A stretch of DNA of 20,399 bases from Pseudomonadota bacterium (GCA_021808195.1 JAKBCE010000050.1:1-20399); one strand, 5' to 3'. Shown: positions 1 to 7,238, numbered from the stretch's first letter. A program made the numbers and translations. Notes: generated by a model from the letters alone, not told the origin.

Positions 1-347
1 TTCAGTTCACCGGCGACCCGAGCCGCGCTCGCGAGTCCGGCCGCGACGTGCTCGAGTGGGTGCGGGAAGTCCAGGATCGCGGCGCCGGGGAAATCGTGCT
101 GAACTGCATGGGCAGCGACGGGGTGCGCAGCGGCTACGACCTCGAACAGCTGCGCGCGGTGCGCGAGGTGTGCCGCGTACCGCTCGTAGCGTCCGGCGGT
201 GCTGGCGCGAGCGAGCATTTTGCCGCTGCGTTCCGCGATGCGGGCGTCGATGCCGCCCTCGCCGCCAGTGTTTTCCACAACGGCGTCATCGCGATCGGGG
301 CGTTGAAACAGGCCCTGCGCAGCGCCGGTATCGAGGTACGGCCATGA
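1..347 (+). CDS. hisF: Imidazole glycerol phosphate synthase cyclase subunit HisF, C-terminal part
   Basis: Only the C-terminal part of HisF is present; the open frame runs in from the left edge (codons begin at base 3). HisF is the cyclase subunit that, with HisH, closes the imidazole ring to give IGP and AICAR in histidine biosynthesis. Visible HisF hallmarks of the (beta/alpha)8 barrel are the [14 protein letters not shown] segment, where the Asp before Gly is the conserved catalytic-side Asp, SGYDLEQL, the phosphate-binding [12 protein letters not shown] loop, and [10 protein letters not shown] near the end. The wording around [17 protein letters not shown] is close to enterobacterial HisF. 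Its TGA overlaps the hisIE ATG (ATGA at 344-347), so the two are translationally coupled. The upstream his genes lie outside the window. Identification is firm; only the truncation by the window edge limits it. Confidence 0.97.
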   Translation, partial: QFTGDPSRARESGRDVLEWVREVQDRGAGEIVLNCMGSDGVRSGYDLEQLRAVREVCRVPLVASGGAGASEHFAAAFRDAGVDAALAASVFHNGVIAIGALKQALRSAGIEVRP

Positions 348-988
348 GCACCGCTCCCACCCCCGGCGAGCCGTTGAACCCTGCGGACATCGAGCGACTC
401 GATTTCGATAAACAGGGCGGTCTGCTGCCGGCCATCGTCACCGATGCGGCTGGCGCCGTGCGAATGCTCGGCTACATGAACCGCGAAGCGCTCGAGGAGA
501 CGTTCCGCCGCGGCCGCGTGGTGTTCTACAGCCGCAGCCGTTGCTGCCTGTGGGAAAAAGGCGAAACGTCCGGTCACACCCTCGAGTTCATCGATGCACG
601 CACCGACTGTGACCGCGATGCACTGCTGATCCGCACCCGCCCGCTCGGACCGGTCTGTCATCTCGGGACGAGTGGATGTTTCGGGGCGAGCGGCGCGCCG
701 CTCGCCTTCCTCCTCGAGCTCGAGGGGGTGATTGCCGAGCGCATCAGCGCGCGGCCCGAGGGCAGCTACACCGTGAAGCTGTACGAGCGGGGTACGACGC
801 GTATGGCCCAGAAAGTCGGTGAGGAGGGACTGGAGGTTGCGCTCGCGGCGGTTGCCGAGGACGAGCAGAAGCTGGTTGCGGAGTCCGCCGACCTCCTCTA
901 TCACCTGACGCTGCTGCTGCTGAGCCGCGGGCTCTCCCTGGAGCGCGTGATGGCGGAGCTGCGCGCCCGCCACGCCAGCCGCGGTTGA
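344..988 (+). CDS. hisI: Bifunctional phosphoribosyl-AMP cyclohydrolase / phosphoribosyl-ATP pyrophosphatase HisIE
   Basis: 214-residue HisIE fusion catalysing steps 2 and 3 of histidine biosynthesis, close to the 203 residues of the E. coli enzyme. The cyclohydrolase half (about 1-118) shows [17 protein letters not shown], and the metal-site cysteines C89 (DCDRD), C105 (GPVCH) and C112 (GCFG). The pyrophosphatase half (about 125-214) is the MazG-like helical domain with KVGEEGLE (157-164) and ESADLLYHL (180-188), whose acidic residues bind Mg. The ATG at 344 is chosen because it overlaps the hisF stop; the frame is open further upstream but that stretch lies inside hisF. It ends 10 bp before the convergent HxlR-type gene. 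No T-tailed terminator was seen between them. Confidence 0.97.
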   Translation: MSTAPTPGEPLNPADIERLDFDKQGGLLPAIVTDAAGAVRMLGYMNREALEETFRRGRVVFYSRSRCCLWEKGETSGHTLEFIDARTDCDRDALLIRTRPLGPVCHLGTSGCFGASGAPLAFLLELEGVIAERISARPEGSYTVKLYERGTTRMAQKVGEEGLEVALAAVAEDEQKLVAESADLLYHLTLLLLSRGLSLERVMAELRARHASRG

Positions 989-998
989 TCGCTCTGCG

Positions 999-1496
999 CT
1001 AGCGGCGCCGGGGACTCGCTCCGGCAGGCGATCCGACGGCACGCGGCGCTACGCTCCACTCATGCGTTTCGCTGCGCTCGCGCTGCGCGAGTGCCTCGCG
1101 ACGGTCGAACTCGGCCCGGGCCGCGTCGAGCTCGGCCAAATGCCCACGCGCCCAATGCGCCAGCTGGGTCACCGGCTCGCGCAGCGACTGCCCGAGTGCG
1201 GTCAGTTCGTATTCCACACGCGGGGGCACGACGGGAAAAACGGTGCGCTTGACCAGTCCGTCGCGCTCCAGGCCGCGCAGACACAACGTCAGCATGCGCT
1301 GGGAGATGCCGCCGATCGCCCGCTTCAGATCCGAGAAGCGGCGCGGTCCGTCGGCGAGCATGATGATGATCAGCACGCTCCATTTCTCCCCGACACGGGC
1401 CAGCACCTGGCTGATCTTCGGACACTCGGTACTTTGCGGGCAGCCATCCGTGCGCTGCGTGCCCCCCTGGGTTACGCCGGTTTCACTCTGTCGCAT
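999..1496 (-). CDS. HxlR-family winged-helix transcriptional regulator
   Basis: 165-residue MarR-like HxlR regulator. The diagnostic HxlR pattern runs CPKISQVLARVGEKWSVLII (25-44), then the helix-turn-helix FSDLKRAIGGISQRML (about 54-69), a recognition helix into LERDGLV (76-82), and a wing with PPRVEYELTALG (91-102). Two N-terminal cysteines (C19 and C25) lie where several HxlR regulators carry a redox or electrophile-sensing Cys. The gene is divergent from the azoreductase across 81 bp, the arrangement known for YodB/CatR-type HxlR repressors of quinone and azo detoxification. Inference: it represses the azoreductase-pirin unit and itself. The last 40 or so residues are charged and longer than typical for the family. 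An AAGG motif 8 nt upstream supports this ATG. The inducer is unknown. Confidence 0.93.
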   Translation of the reverse strand: MRQSETGVTQGGTQRTDGCPQSTECPKISQVLARVGEKWSVLIIIMLADGPRRFSDLKRAIGGISQRMLTLCLRGLERDGLVKRTVFPVVPPRVEYELTALGQSLREPVTQLAHWARGHLAELDAARAEFDRREALAQRERSETHEWSVAPRAVGSPAGASPRRR

Positions 1497-1577
1497 GACT
1501 GTGCCTTCTTGTGTTCGTGCCGCGCGGACTTACATACTTAGCCTTGGTACCGATTTTATACCATACCGAGGCGCCCC
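1497..1577. promoter_or_regulatory. Divergent control region between HxlR regulator and azoreductase
   Basis: This 81-bp AT-enriched gap must hold both divergent promoters. A TATACC hexamer at 1557-1562 could be a -10 for the azoreductase, and its complement offers TATAAA-like sequence for the regulator. The hexamer TACCGA occurs twice in direct orientation (1548-1553 and 1564-1569), and GGTACC (1546-1551) is a short palindrome overlapping them, so a repressor bound here would cover both promoters. The azoreductase ribosome-binding site is the GAGG at 1568-1571. Boundaries and operator identity are inference. Confidence 0.45.
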
Positions 1578-2186
1578 ATGAAACTCCTGCACATCGACAC
1601 CAGCATTCTCGGCCAGAACTCCGTCAGCCGGCAATTGACCGCCGCCATCGTCGCACGCGTTCGCGCGGTCCACCCGGAACTCGAGGTCAGCTACCTGGAC
1701 CTCGGCGCCGAACCCCTCGCACACCTGTCCGGTGCTCACCTCGCGGCCGGCCAGGGCGCCACCCCGGAATCGGCTGCCCTCGCCCAGGACCTGCAGCGCG
1801 GCCGCGAAGCGCTCGAGGCGTTTCTCGCCGCCGATATCATCGTCGTCGGCGCTCCGATGTACAACTTCACCGTGTCCTCGCAGCTGAAGGCATGGGTGGA
1901 TCGGGTGTGCGTGGCCGGCAAGACGTTCCGCTACGGCGACAGCGGCCCGCAGGGCCTCGCCGGGGGCAAGAAGGTGTTCGTCGCCTCGTCGCGTGGCGGG
2001 TTTTACGGCCCGCAGAGCCCGGCGGCGGCCCTGGAGCACCAGGAAAGCTACCTGCGGGGCGTGTTCGGCTTCCTCGGTATCACGGAGGTGACCTTCGTGC
2101 GCGCCGAGGGCGTTAACATCAGCCCGGACCAGCGTCAGGCTGCGATCAGCGCTGCTGCGGCCGAAGCGGCCCAGCTGGCCGCGTGA
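1578..2186 (+). CDS. azoR: FMN-dependent NADH-azoreductase (quinone reductase)
   Basis: 202 residues, the usual AzoR length. It has a flavodoxin-like fold with [18 protein letters not shown] (3-20), where the phosphate-binding loop holds FMN, then PMYNF (93-97) and SSRGGFYG (137-144), which contact the isoalloxazine ring in E. coli AzoR at almost identical residue numbers. The enzyme reduces azo bonds and quinones by two-electron transfer from NAD(P)H in the cytosol. Divergence from an HxlR regulator and the closely following pirin gene (33 bp downstream) suggest an electrophile-stress unit. The ATG at 1578 has GAGG about 6 nt upstream. Family assignment is secure. The physiological substrate (quinone rather than azo dye) is inferred. 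Confidence 0.95.
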   Translation: MKLLHIDTSILGQNSVSRQLTAAIVARVRAVHPELEVSYLDLGAEPLAHLSGAHLAAGQGATPESAALAQDLQRGREALEAFLAADIIVVGAPMYNFTVSSQLKAWVDRVCVAGKTFRYGDSGPQGLAGGKKVFVASSRGGFYGPQSPAAALEHQESYLRGVFGFLGITEVTFVRAEGVNISPDQRQAAISAAAAEAAQLAA

Positions 2187-2219
2187 CCCCTGCGAACCTC
2201 ATTTCGACCGGAGACCGCC

Positions 2220-3074
2220 ATGAATACTCTTGCGACCCGCAGCGTCGAGCGTCTGGTGCGCGGCATGCCCACCTCGGACGGCGCGGGGGTCAAACTGACG
2301 CGCGTGATCGGCCAGCCGCAGCTCGCCGATCTCGATCCGTTCCTGATGCTCGATGAGTTCGGCACCGACAATCCCGGCGACTACATCGCGGGCTTTCCCG
2401 ACCATCCGCACCGCGGTTTCGAGACGGTGACGTACATGCTCGACGGACGCATGCGCCACCGCGACAACCACGGTCACGAAGGGGTGCTCGTCCCCGGCAG
2501 CGTGCAGTGGATGACCGCCGGACGCGGCATCATCCACTCGGAGATGCCCGAACAGCAGGAGGGGCGCATGCGCGGCTTCCAGCTGTGGATCAACCTGCCG
2601 GCGCGCGAGAAGATGACCGCGCCGCGCTACCAGGAATTCGGACCGCAGCGCATCCCTACGGTCGAAGTCGGGGCGGCACGCGTGAAGGTGATCGCCGGTA
2701 CGGTCGAGGGCGTGACCGGCCCGATCGCGCAGCCGGCCACGGAGCCGACCTACCTCGACATCGAGCTCGCCCCGGGTGCGCAGTTCACCCACGACCTGCC
2801 GGCCGGGCATGCCGGGTTCGTTTACGTCTACGAGGGTGCGGTGGGCATCGGCGCGGGCGAGGTCGTGACCTCGGTCGAGACTCACGCCTTGGCCGTGCTC
2901 GGCGACACCGGCGCGGTGCACATCGAATCGCGAACCGGTGCGGCCCCGGCGCGGCTGATCCTGGTCGCCGGCAAGCCGCTGCGCGAGCCGGTCGCCAAGT
3001 ACGGTCCGTTCGTCATGAACACCCGCGAGGAGCTGATGCAGGCCTTCCAGGACTTCCAAAGCGGGCGGTTCTGA
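2220..3074 (+). CDS. Pirin family bicupin protein
   Basis: 284 residues with the two cupin domains of pirins. The metal-binding residues of the N-terminal cupin are all visible: H62 and H64 in HPHRGFETV, and H106 and E108 in GRGIIHSEMPE. The rest follows pirin order: LDPFLMLDEFG (38-48), GFQLWINLP and a second, metal-less cupin up to about residue 250, ending in a helical tail. Some bacterial pirins, such as E. coli YhhW, have quercetin 2,3-dioxygenase activity; others bind partner enzymes, so the reaction here is not certain. It lies 33 bp after azoR on the same strand with its own GGAGA site, so co-transcription under the HxlR regulator is likely. Both products may handle phenolic or quinoid compounds. 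Confidence 0.95.
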   Translation: MNTLATRSVERLVRGMPTSDGAGVKLTRVIGQPQLADLDPFLMLDEFGTDNPGDYIAGFPDHPHRGFETVTYMLDGRMRHRDNHGHEGVLVPGSVQWMTAGRGIIHSEMPEQQEGRMRGFQLWINLPAREKMTAPRYQEFGPQRIPTVEVGAARVKVIAGTVEGVTGPIAQPATEPTYLDIELAPGAQFTHDLPAGHAGFVYVYEGAVGIGAGEVVTSVETHALAVLGDTGAVHIESRTGAAPARLILVAGKPLREPVAKYGPFVMNTREELMQAFQDFQSGRF

Positions 3075-3075
3075 C

Positions 3076-3115
3076 CTGAGGGCGCGCCGAGCCGGCGGCG
3101 CGCCTGCGATCTCAG
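3076..3115 (+). terminator. Candidate hairpin terminator after the pirin gene
   Basis: GGCGCGCC occurs at 3081-3088 and again at 3097-3104, giving an 8-bp perfect stem around an 8-nt loop. CTGAG (3076-3080) and CTCAG (3111-3115) can extend it beyond an internal bulge. There is no T-run after it, so it would be a factor-assisted or weak terminator. It starts right behind the pirin stop, which fits the end of the azoR-pirin transcript. Confidence 0.5.
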
Positions 3116-3139
3116 CGGCCGAATCGACCGTTCGCGTCC

Positions 3140-3151
3140 TATACTGGGGCG
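3140..3151 (+). promoter_or_regulatory. Probable -10 element giving a near-leaderless LysR mRNA
   Basis: TATACT (3140-3145) is a good sigma-70 -10 hexamer ending only 6 bp before the ATG at 3152, which would put the transcription start at or next to the initiator codon. The only purine-rich stretch, GGGG at 3146-3149, lies 2 nt from the ATG, too close for a normal ribosome-binding site. No convincing -35 is present. The reading as a leaderless transcript is inference from spacing alone. Confidence 0.4.
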
Positions 3152-4045
3152 ATGAACCTGCACCATCTGGCGATCTTCGCCACGGTCGCCGCCACCGGCA
3201 GCCTCACCGCCTCGGCACGCAAGCTGCACGTGTCCCAACCGGCGCTGTCGCGCGAGCTGAAAGCGTTCGAGCTCCGTCTGGGCGTGATGCTGTTCGAACG
3301 CCACGCCAAAGGCATGCGCCTGACGCAGGCCGGCGAAGTGCTGAACCGCTATGCCGTGCGGCTGTTCGAACTCGAGCGCACCGCCGAGGCGGCCATGCAG
3401 GAGATCGCCGGGGCGCTGCGCGGCCGGCTGACCCTCGGGGCGAGCAACACGATCGGCACCTACGTGTTGCCGCCGCTGCTGGCGACCTTCCGCCGGCAGC
3501 GCCCGCACGTCGAGATCTCCTTGTTCGTCGGCAACACCGAGCAGGTCTCCCAGGGCGTCGATGACATGCGCTTCATGCTCGGGTTCATCGAGGGTCCGCT
3601 GCATCTGCAGGGACTGCGCAGCACGGTTTTTCAGCACGATGAAATCATGCCCGTGGCGGCTCCGGATCACGCCCTGTTCGCGCGAAAAGTGCTCAAGCCC
3701 GAGGACCTCTCGGGTGAGCCGCTGCTGATGCGCGAGCATGGCTCCGGGACCCGGGAGTTGATCGCCGCGGCGCTGCAGCGCCAGAACATCACGCCGGGCG
3801 AGACCATGGAATTCGGCAATACTGAGGCGCTCAAGCGCGCCGCGGTGCACGGCGGCGGGATCGCCTGGCTGCCGCGCATCTGCATGCTCAACGAACTCGC
3901 CGACGGCAGTTTGCGCACGCTGCCGGTGCGCGAGCTCACCATCACCCGCCCGCTGATGATGGTAGAGCGCGAGAGCGCGCAGATGGAACCGGCCGCCGCG
4001 GCATTCGTACGCCTGCTGCAGCAGCCGAACGACACCTCGCCCTGA
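3152..4045 (+). CDS. LysR-family transcriptional regulator
   Basis: 297 residues, standard LysR length. The N-terminal winged helix-turn-helix is clear: LAIFATVAATGSLTASARKL (6-25), HVSQPALSRELKAFE (26-40) and LGVMLFERHAKGMRLTQAGE (43-62), followed by a linker helix to about residue 88. The effector domain (about 90-290) is a periplasmic-binding-protein-like fold beginning LRGRLTLGASNTIGTYVLPP, as in the CysB/CbbR/YeiE-like branch. The MREHGSGTRELI and VHGGGIAWLP segments line the ligand pocket. No obvious divergent target gene adjoins it, so its regulon cannot be read from context. It runs convergently into the phosphotransferase/kinase gene with 12 bp between stop codons. The effector is unknown. 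Confidence 0.94.
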   Translation: MNLHHLAIFATVAATGSLTASARKLHVSQPALSRELKAFELRLGVMLFERHAKGMRLTQAGEVLNRYAVRLFELERTAEAAMQEIAGALRGRLTLGASNTIGTYVLPPLLATFRRQRPHVEISLFVGNTEQVSQGVDDMRFMLGFIEGPLHLQGLRSTVFQHDEIMPVAAPDHALFARKVLKPEDLSGEPLLMREHGSGTRELIAAALQRQNITPGETMEFGNTEALKRAAVHGGGIAWLPRICMLNELADGSLRTLPVRELTITRPLMMVERESAQMEPAAAAFVRLLQQPNDTSP

Positions 4046-4056
4046 GGGCGTTCGGC
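4024..4056. terminator. Candidate bidirectional hairpin terminator between convergent genes
   Basis: GCCGAACG (4024-4031) and CGTTCGGC (4049-4056) form a perfect 8-bp inverted repeat that straddles the LysR stop codon. A shorter nested stem, CGCCC-TGA-GGGCG (4038-4050), competes with it. The element lies just before the stop of the gene on the opposite strand. It lacks a T-run on either side, so it may act by blocking converging polymerases rather than as a classical intrinsic terminator. Confidence 0.45.
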
Positions 4057-4057
4057 A

Positions 4058-5674
4058 TCACGGCGCGGCGCTGATCAGCCCGAGAACCTTGTCGATCGAC
4101 TGCGGGTCGGTGGATTCGACCTCGAGAGACGCAAGCCTTTCATCAGCAGCCGCCGGCTCGAGCTGCTGACGCTGCCATTCGAGGACGGATGCATCGGCCT
4201 CGGACGGATCTTGCCCGGCCTCGACACGAGCACGCAGCCGTTCCTGCAGCACCGCCAGCGGCGCGGTGCAGCGGACCCAGTAGGTGGGGGCCTGCGCGCG
4301 AGCGCCGAGTTCCCTGAATCGACGCCGCTGCGCACGGCGCAAGAAGGTCGCATCCACGATCACGGAGTAGCCCCCGATGAGCGCATCGTAGGCTTCTCGC
4401 GCCAACTCATCGTACACCCGCTCACTCACATCGGGCGCGTACAGTCCCGCTGCGAGCCCCGACCCCGACGGTTGCAGCGGATCGAGGCCGGCCAGGCGTT
4501 TGCGCTCGATGTCCGAGCGCAGGTGCACCGCATCGAGCCGCTCGCTGAGCTGCCGCGCAATCCACGTTTTACCCGATCCGGACAACCCGCTCATCAGCAG
4601 CAGCTGCGGCTGTCGTGCCGCCAGCGCCGCGGCAGCATGGGCCACCAGCCGTTCGAACTCCGCACGCAGCGCCGGGCGTCCCGCCTCGGAACGCGTTGTG
4701 GCCGAGAGCGCCGCCACTTTGGCACGCACCAGCGCCCGGTGCGCCTCGTACAACCGAATGACCCGGCACGCGTGGAAATCGCCGCTGCGCTGCAGATACG
4801 CGCTCAGAAATGCGTGCGCATGTCGCCGATGGCCGCGCGCGGTCAGATCGCTCAACAGAAAGGCGATTTCGTCCGCCACGTCGATCCAGCGAAACGCCGG
4901 CTCGTACTCCAGGCAGTCAAACGGCACGAGACAGCCCTCGCGCACGACGATATTGCGGCTGTGCAGGTCGCCGTGACACTCGCGCGTCCGGCCGCTAGCC
5001 CGGCGCAACGCCATCGCCGGACTGGCCTCTGCGAGTCGCTGTTCGAGCGGCACCTCGAGGGCCGCGACGGCCTCGGCGCGCGAGAACACTTCGGCCGCTG
5101 CGACGCACTGCTGCACATTTTCAATCAGCAGCGAGCGCACGTGTGCCGGCTGCCCCCAACTCGCATCCTCCGTGACCGACGGGAGCGTGGCATGAATGTC
5201 CGCCAGTGCCTGCCCGAAAGTCGCGAGTGCATCGACCGGCAGGCGGCCTTCCGCGAGACGCCGGTCGAGCTCGTCGGCCGCATCGAATCGCACCATCCGT
5301 ACCGCGTACTCCACGACCCGATGAGCACCGGCCGAACCGCTGTGCATGCGCACGTGCCGTCCCGCGGATACGACGGGACACACTTCCACATACAATTGCG
5401 GTGCGAAGCGGCGATTGAGCCGCAACTCCTCTTCACACAACCAGCGGCGGTACTCGAGCGTGCGCTGATCGACGAACGGATAGCGTACGGGTCGTTTGAT
5501 CTTGTAAGCGAAGGCACCGGCGAGCAACACCCAGGAGATGGGGGTCTCGATGACCGCCACGGCGTCGACGGGATGGGGGTAGGCCTGCGGCCTCAGCAAG
5601 CCACTCAGTTGCGCCGGCAGGAGGTCCGCGGCACCCTCGGGAGGCAGCAGATGTGATACACGTACGGCTTTCAT
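4058..5674 (-). CDS. Aminoglycoside phosphotransferase-like domain fused to P-loop (AAA/zeta-toxin-like) kinase
   Basis: 538 residues with two phosphotransfer modules. The N-terminal half (about 40-330) resembles the aminoglycoside/choline kinase fold: a Lys-containing segment AYKIKRPVRYPFV (56-68), the Brenner-type catalytic loop CHGDLHSRNIVV (233-244) and the metal-binding strand FDCLEYEP (252-259). The C-terminal half (about 355-538) is a small P-loop kinase with Walker A GLSGSGKT (363-370), HLRSDIERKRL (384-394) and VDATFLRRAQRRRFRELG, as in gluconate-kinase/zeta-toxin-like ATPases. This fusion is a recurrent uncharacterised bacterial family; substrates are unknown and antibiotic resistance should not be assumed. 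I start at the ATG at 5674 because the frame upstream (to a TTG at 5791) runs through a hairpin and the 3' end of the neighbour and reads like non-coding sequence. A weak TGGA site precedes the ATG. Confidence 0.85.
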   Translation of the reverse strand: MKAVRVSHLLPPEGAADLLPAQLSGLLRPQAYPHPVDAVAVIETPISWVLLAGAFAYKIKRPVRYPFVDQRTLEYRRWLCEEELRLNRRFAPQLYVEVCPVVSAGRHVRMHSGSAGAHRVVEYAVRMVRFDAADELDRRLAEGRLPVDALATFGQALADIHATLPSVTEDASWGQPAHVRSLLIENVQQCVAAAEVFSRAEAVAALEVPLEQRLAEASPAMALRRASGRTRECHGDLHSRNIVVREGCLVPFDCLEYEPAFRWIDVADEIAFLLSDLTARGHRRHAHAFLSAYLQRSGDFHACRVIRLYEAHRALVRAKVAALSATTRSEAGRPALRAEFERLVAHAAAALAARQPQLLLMSGLSGSGKTWIARQLSERLDAVHLRSDIERKRLAGLDPLQPSGSGLAAGLYAPDVSERVYDELAREAYDALIGGYSVIVDATFLRRAQRRRFRELGARAQAPTYWVRCTAPLAVLQERLRARVEAGQDPSEADASVLEWQRQQLEPAAADERLASLEVESTDPQSIDKVLGLISAAP

Positions 5675-5717
5675 GTCGTCCACGCCCTCAGTCCCCCACA
5701 CCGTGTGAATCGATACG

Positions 5718-5744
5718 GACCGGCGCGCCTTGCGGCGCGCGGTC
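5718..5744. terminator. GC-rich hairpin between the barrel gene and the kinase gene
   Basis: GACCGGCGCGCC (5718-5729), loop TTGC, GGCGCGCGGTC (5734-5744) forms an 11-bp stem with one bulged base. It lies in the 89-bp gap downstream of the outer-membrane barrel gene on the minus strand. No T-run follows on either strand. It probably stops or attenuates transcription between the two genes, or protects the upstream mRNA end. Confidence 0.5.
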
Positions 5745-5763
5745 TGTCCTGCACCGAAACATC

Positions 5764-6555
5764 CTAAGTCTGTCCGGATGCAGGACTCCAACTGAACTGA
5801 ACGCCCCCCCCCCAGGATGGGCTGCTGTCCCCGAACCCTTTGAAGATCGAAGGATTGATGACCAGACCACCCGCAGCGGAGAACGCCGCGAACAGGGAGG
5901 CTTCCTTCACGGAATCGTAATTCACGATCGCAGACGTCCGGTACGCGAAGCTCACGCCCGCGCGCGCACCGTTCATCACCAGCAGATCCATGCCGACCTG
6001 CCCGAACGGGACGTTGCGCAGGTGGATCTTCCCCGGACTGCCCCGCACGACATACCCGGCGGTGGCGAACAGCCCGACCCTACCCACATCCTTCAGCGCA
6101 TCGAGCTGCAGCGCGTAGTCCGTTTCGCCGGTTCCGAGACCTTCCGAGGCCTTTGCGGTCCCGAATTTCACCGTCCCGGTCAGATCGAGATGAAATCGCG
6201 CCGCATCCGACTTGGCGAGGTCATAGAGCGTCCCCGAGAGCAGGACATCCCCGAGACCGCTATGGGTCCCACCCGGCCCCGGCGCGAACTCGCCGGTCGT
6301 ATCGTCAATGATGGTCGCCGGACCGCTCACGCTGACGTACGGGACGGTCAGCCGAAACGCCGCCGATTGGAACCGGTAGCCCACGGTCACCGGAACATAG
6401 GTCTCGGTGATGGTCTCGACGCCACCGTAGTCGCCGCTCGTGTACTGATAACCAGCCGAAAGCCGCCAGCCATCAGGACCCGCCGCCCACGCAGCGGGTC
6501 CTGAACCGAGGATCAGACACACCGCCACGCCCAGAACACCATTTGTTCGGGTCAT
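5764..6555 (-). CDS. Outer-membrane beta-barrel protein, transporter-like family
   Basis: 263 residues. A signal peptide (1 to about 25, ending GPAAWAA) is followed by alternating polar/hydrophobic strands of a small beta-barrel: LSAGYQYTSGDYGG, YVPVTVGYRF, FRLTVPYVSVSGP, HSGLGDVLLSGTLYDL, FHLDLTGTVKFGTA, GTGETDYALQLDAL and the closing GFGDSSPSWGGGVQFSW. This order matches a proteobacterial family usually annotated only as 'transporter' or hypothetical, which as I recall ends near the WGGG-strand; here seven residues (SPASGQT) extend past it instead of a terminal aromatic. The gene follows the Asp-Arg-repeat gene by 12 bp and its GGGAG site overlaps that gene's stop, so they are coupled. A run of ten G residues (coding strand) sits in the final strand and makes the C-terminus vulnerable to slippage. 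Substrate unknown. Confidence 0.85.
   Translation of the reverse strand: MTRTNGVLGVAVCLILGSGPAAWAAGPDGWRLSAGYQYTSGDYGGVETITETYVPVTVGYRFQSAAFRLTVPYVSVSGPATIIDDTTGEFAPGPGGTHSGLGDVLLSGTLYDLAKSDAARFHLDLTGTVKFGTAKASEGLGTGETDYALQLDALKDVGRVGLFATAGYVVRGSPGKIHLRNVPFGQVGMDLLVMNGARAGVSFAYRTSAIVNYDSVKEASLFAAFSAAGGLVINPSIFKGFGDSSPSWGGGVQFSWSPASGQT
5804..5813. repeat. Homopolymeric C10/G10 tract in a coding region
   Basis: Ten consecutive C on the plus strand, G10 on the coding strand, encode the WGGG turn before the last beta-strand of the barrel protein. Tracts of this length are known slippage and phase-variation sites, and also frequent sequencing-error sites. The 10-G form gives the family-like ending VQFSW. 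Confidence 0.9.
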
Positions 6556-6567
6556 GATTTGCGCTCC

Positions 6568-7233
6568 CTACTTCGGCGGTGACTCACCGTGTTCGCGGGC
6601 GCGCTCCTCCATCTGCCGCCGATGCTCGGCGCGGATGTGTTCGCGCTCCTGCGCCGTACGCGCTGAGCTCATCTGCGCCTGGTAGCGCGCAACTTCCTGG
6701 GGCGTCATCATGGAATAGCCGTAGATCTGCTCACGCTCCTGCTGGCGCTGACGCTCCTGCGCGCGGATCTGGGCTTCGCTCGGCGGCGAACCGAGATGTT
6801 CATGGCGTTCCTCGGCGCGCTGCTGCATCTGGTGCTGCTGCTCCATCCGGTACTGCACCCGCTCCTGCTCCGTCGGCAGCGAACGCAGATGCTCTTCATA
6901 CTGCGTCTGCTCGGCGCTGTTCATCAGGTTCCCGCCGTAGATCCGGTCCCGGTCCTGCTCGCGCTTGAGGTCACGGTCGTAGAGACGATCGAACGTACGG
7001 TCATGCAACCGATCACGAGTGCGGTCGAGCGTCCGGTCGTGCAGCCGATCCATGTCATGGGTCGCCAGCCGATCCTGATCCTGCAGCCGGGTTCCGCTAC
7101 CGACCCGACTCTGAGATTGCGCGCCTGCGCCGCCGCCTGCACCGCCTGCGTTCTGTGCGAACACTGCCGGGGAGGACAACAGCACTCCGGTCAAAATTGC
7201 CATCGCCACTGTCGATTTCGATGCGTACATCAT
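6568..7233 (-). CDS. Secreted charged protein with Asp-Arg repeats and two copies of a 50-residue helical module
   Basis: 221 residues. A signal peptide (about 1-27, ending VFAQ) is followed by a Gly-rich stretch (29-38), an Asp/Arg repeat zone (52-97) containing two 12-residue units DRLHDRT[LF]DR[TL][RY], and two related modules, IYGGNLMNSAEQTQYEEHL (98-147) and IYGYSMMTPQEVARYQAQM (170-217). Each module continues TxQERxxxRxExxxQMxxRAxE, predicting long charged helices. The second module's MTPQE...ARTAQERE...RRQM pattern recalls a common periplasmic family with an LTxxQ-like flavour, but function is not established. An AGGAG site ends 3 nt before the first ATG (7233) and 6 nt before a second ATG (7230), which may be the real start. 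Its leader contains an 11-bp hairpin covering part of that site. It probably forms an operon with the barrel gene, suggesting an envelope role. Confidence 0.8.
   Translation of the reverse strand: MMYASKSTVAMAILTGVLLSSPAVFAQNAGGAGGGAGAQSQSRVGSGTRLQDQDRLATHDMDRLHDRTLDRTRDRLHDRTFDRLYDRDLKREQDRDRIYGGNLMNSAEQTQYEEHLRSLPTEQERVQYRMEQQHQMQQRAEERHEHLGSPPSEAQIRAQERQRQQEREQIYGYSMMTPQEVARYQAQMSSARTAQEREHIRAEHRRQMEERAREHGESPPK
6979..7050 (-). repeat. Two tandem 36-bp units encoding Asp-Arg dodecapeptides
   Basis: Residues 62-73 and 74-85 of the secreted charged protein are two copies of a 12-residue unit starting DRLHDRT. The DNA units (7015-7050 and 6979-7014) are visibly related, and degenerate DR pairs continue to residue 97. 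Copy number could vary between strains. Confidence 0.7.
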
Positions 7234-7238
7234 GGTCT

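Noticed and set aside
4058..5674. Antibiotic-resistance gene
   Set aside because: The APH fold is shared by many kinases of small molecules; the fusion to a P-loop kinase and the chromosomal setting give no support for an aminoglycoside substrate.
5675..5791. N-terminal extension of the phosphotransferase/kinase gene from a TTG at 5791
   Set aside because: The extra 39 residues cross the 5718-5744 hairpin and overlap the 3' end of the barrel gene, have no ribosome-binding site and do not look like a protein domain; the ATG at 5674 gives a normal family N-terminus.
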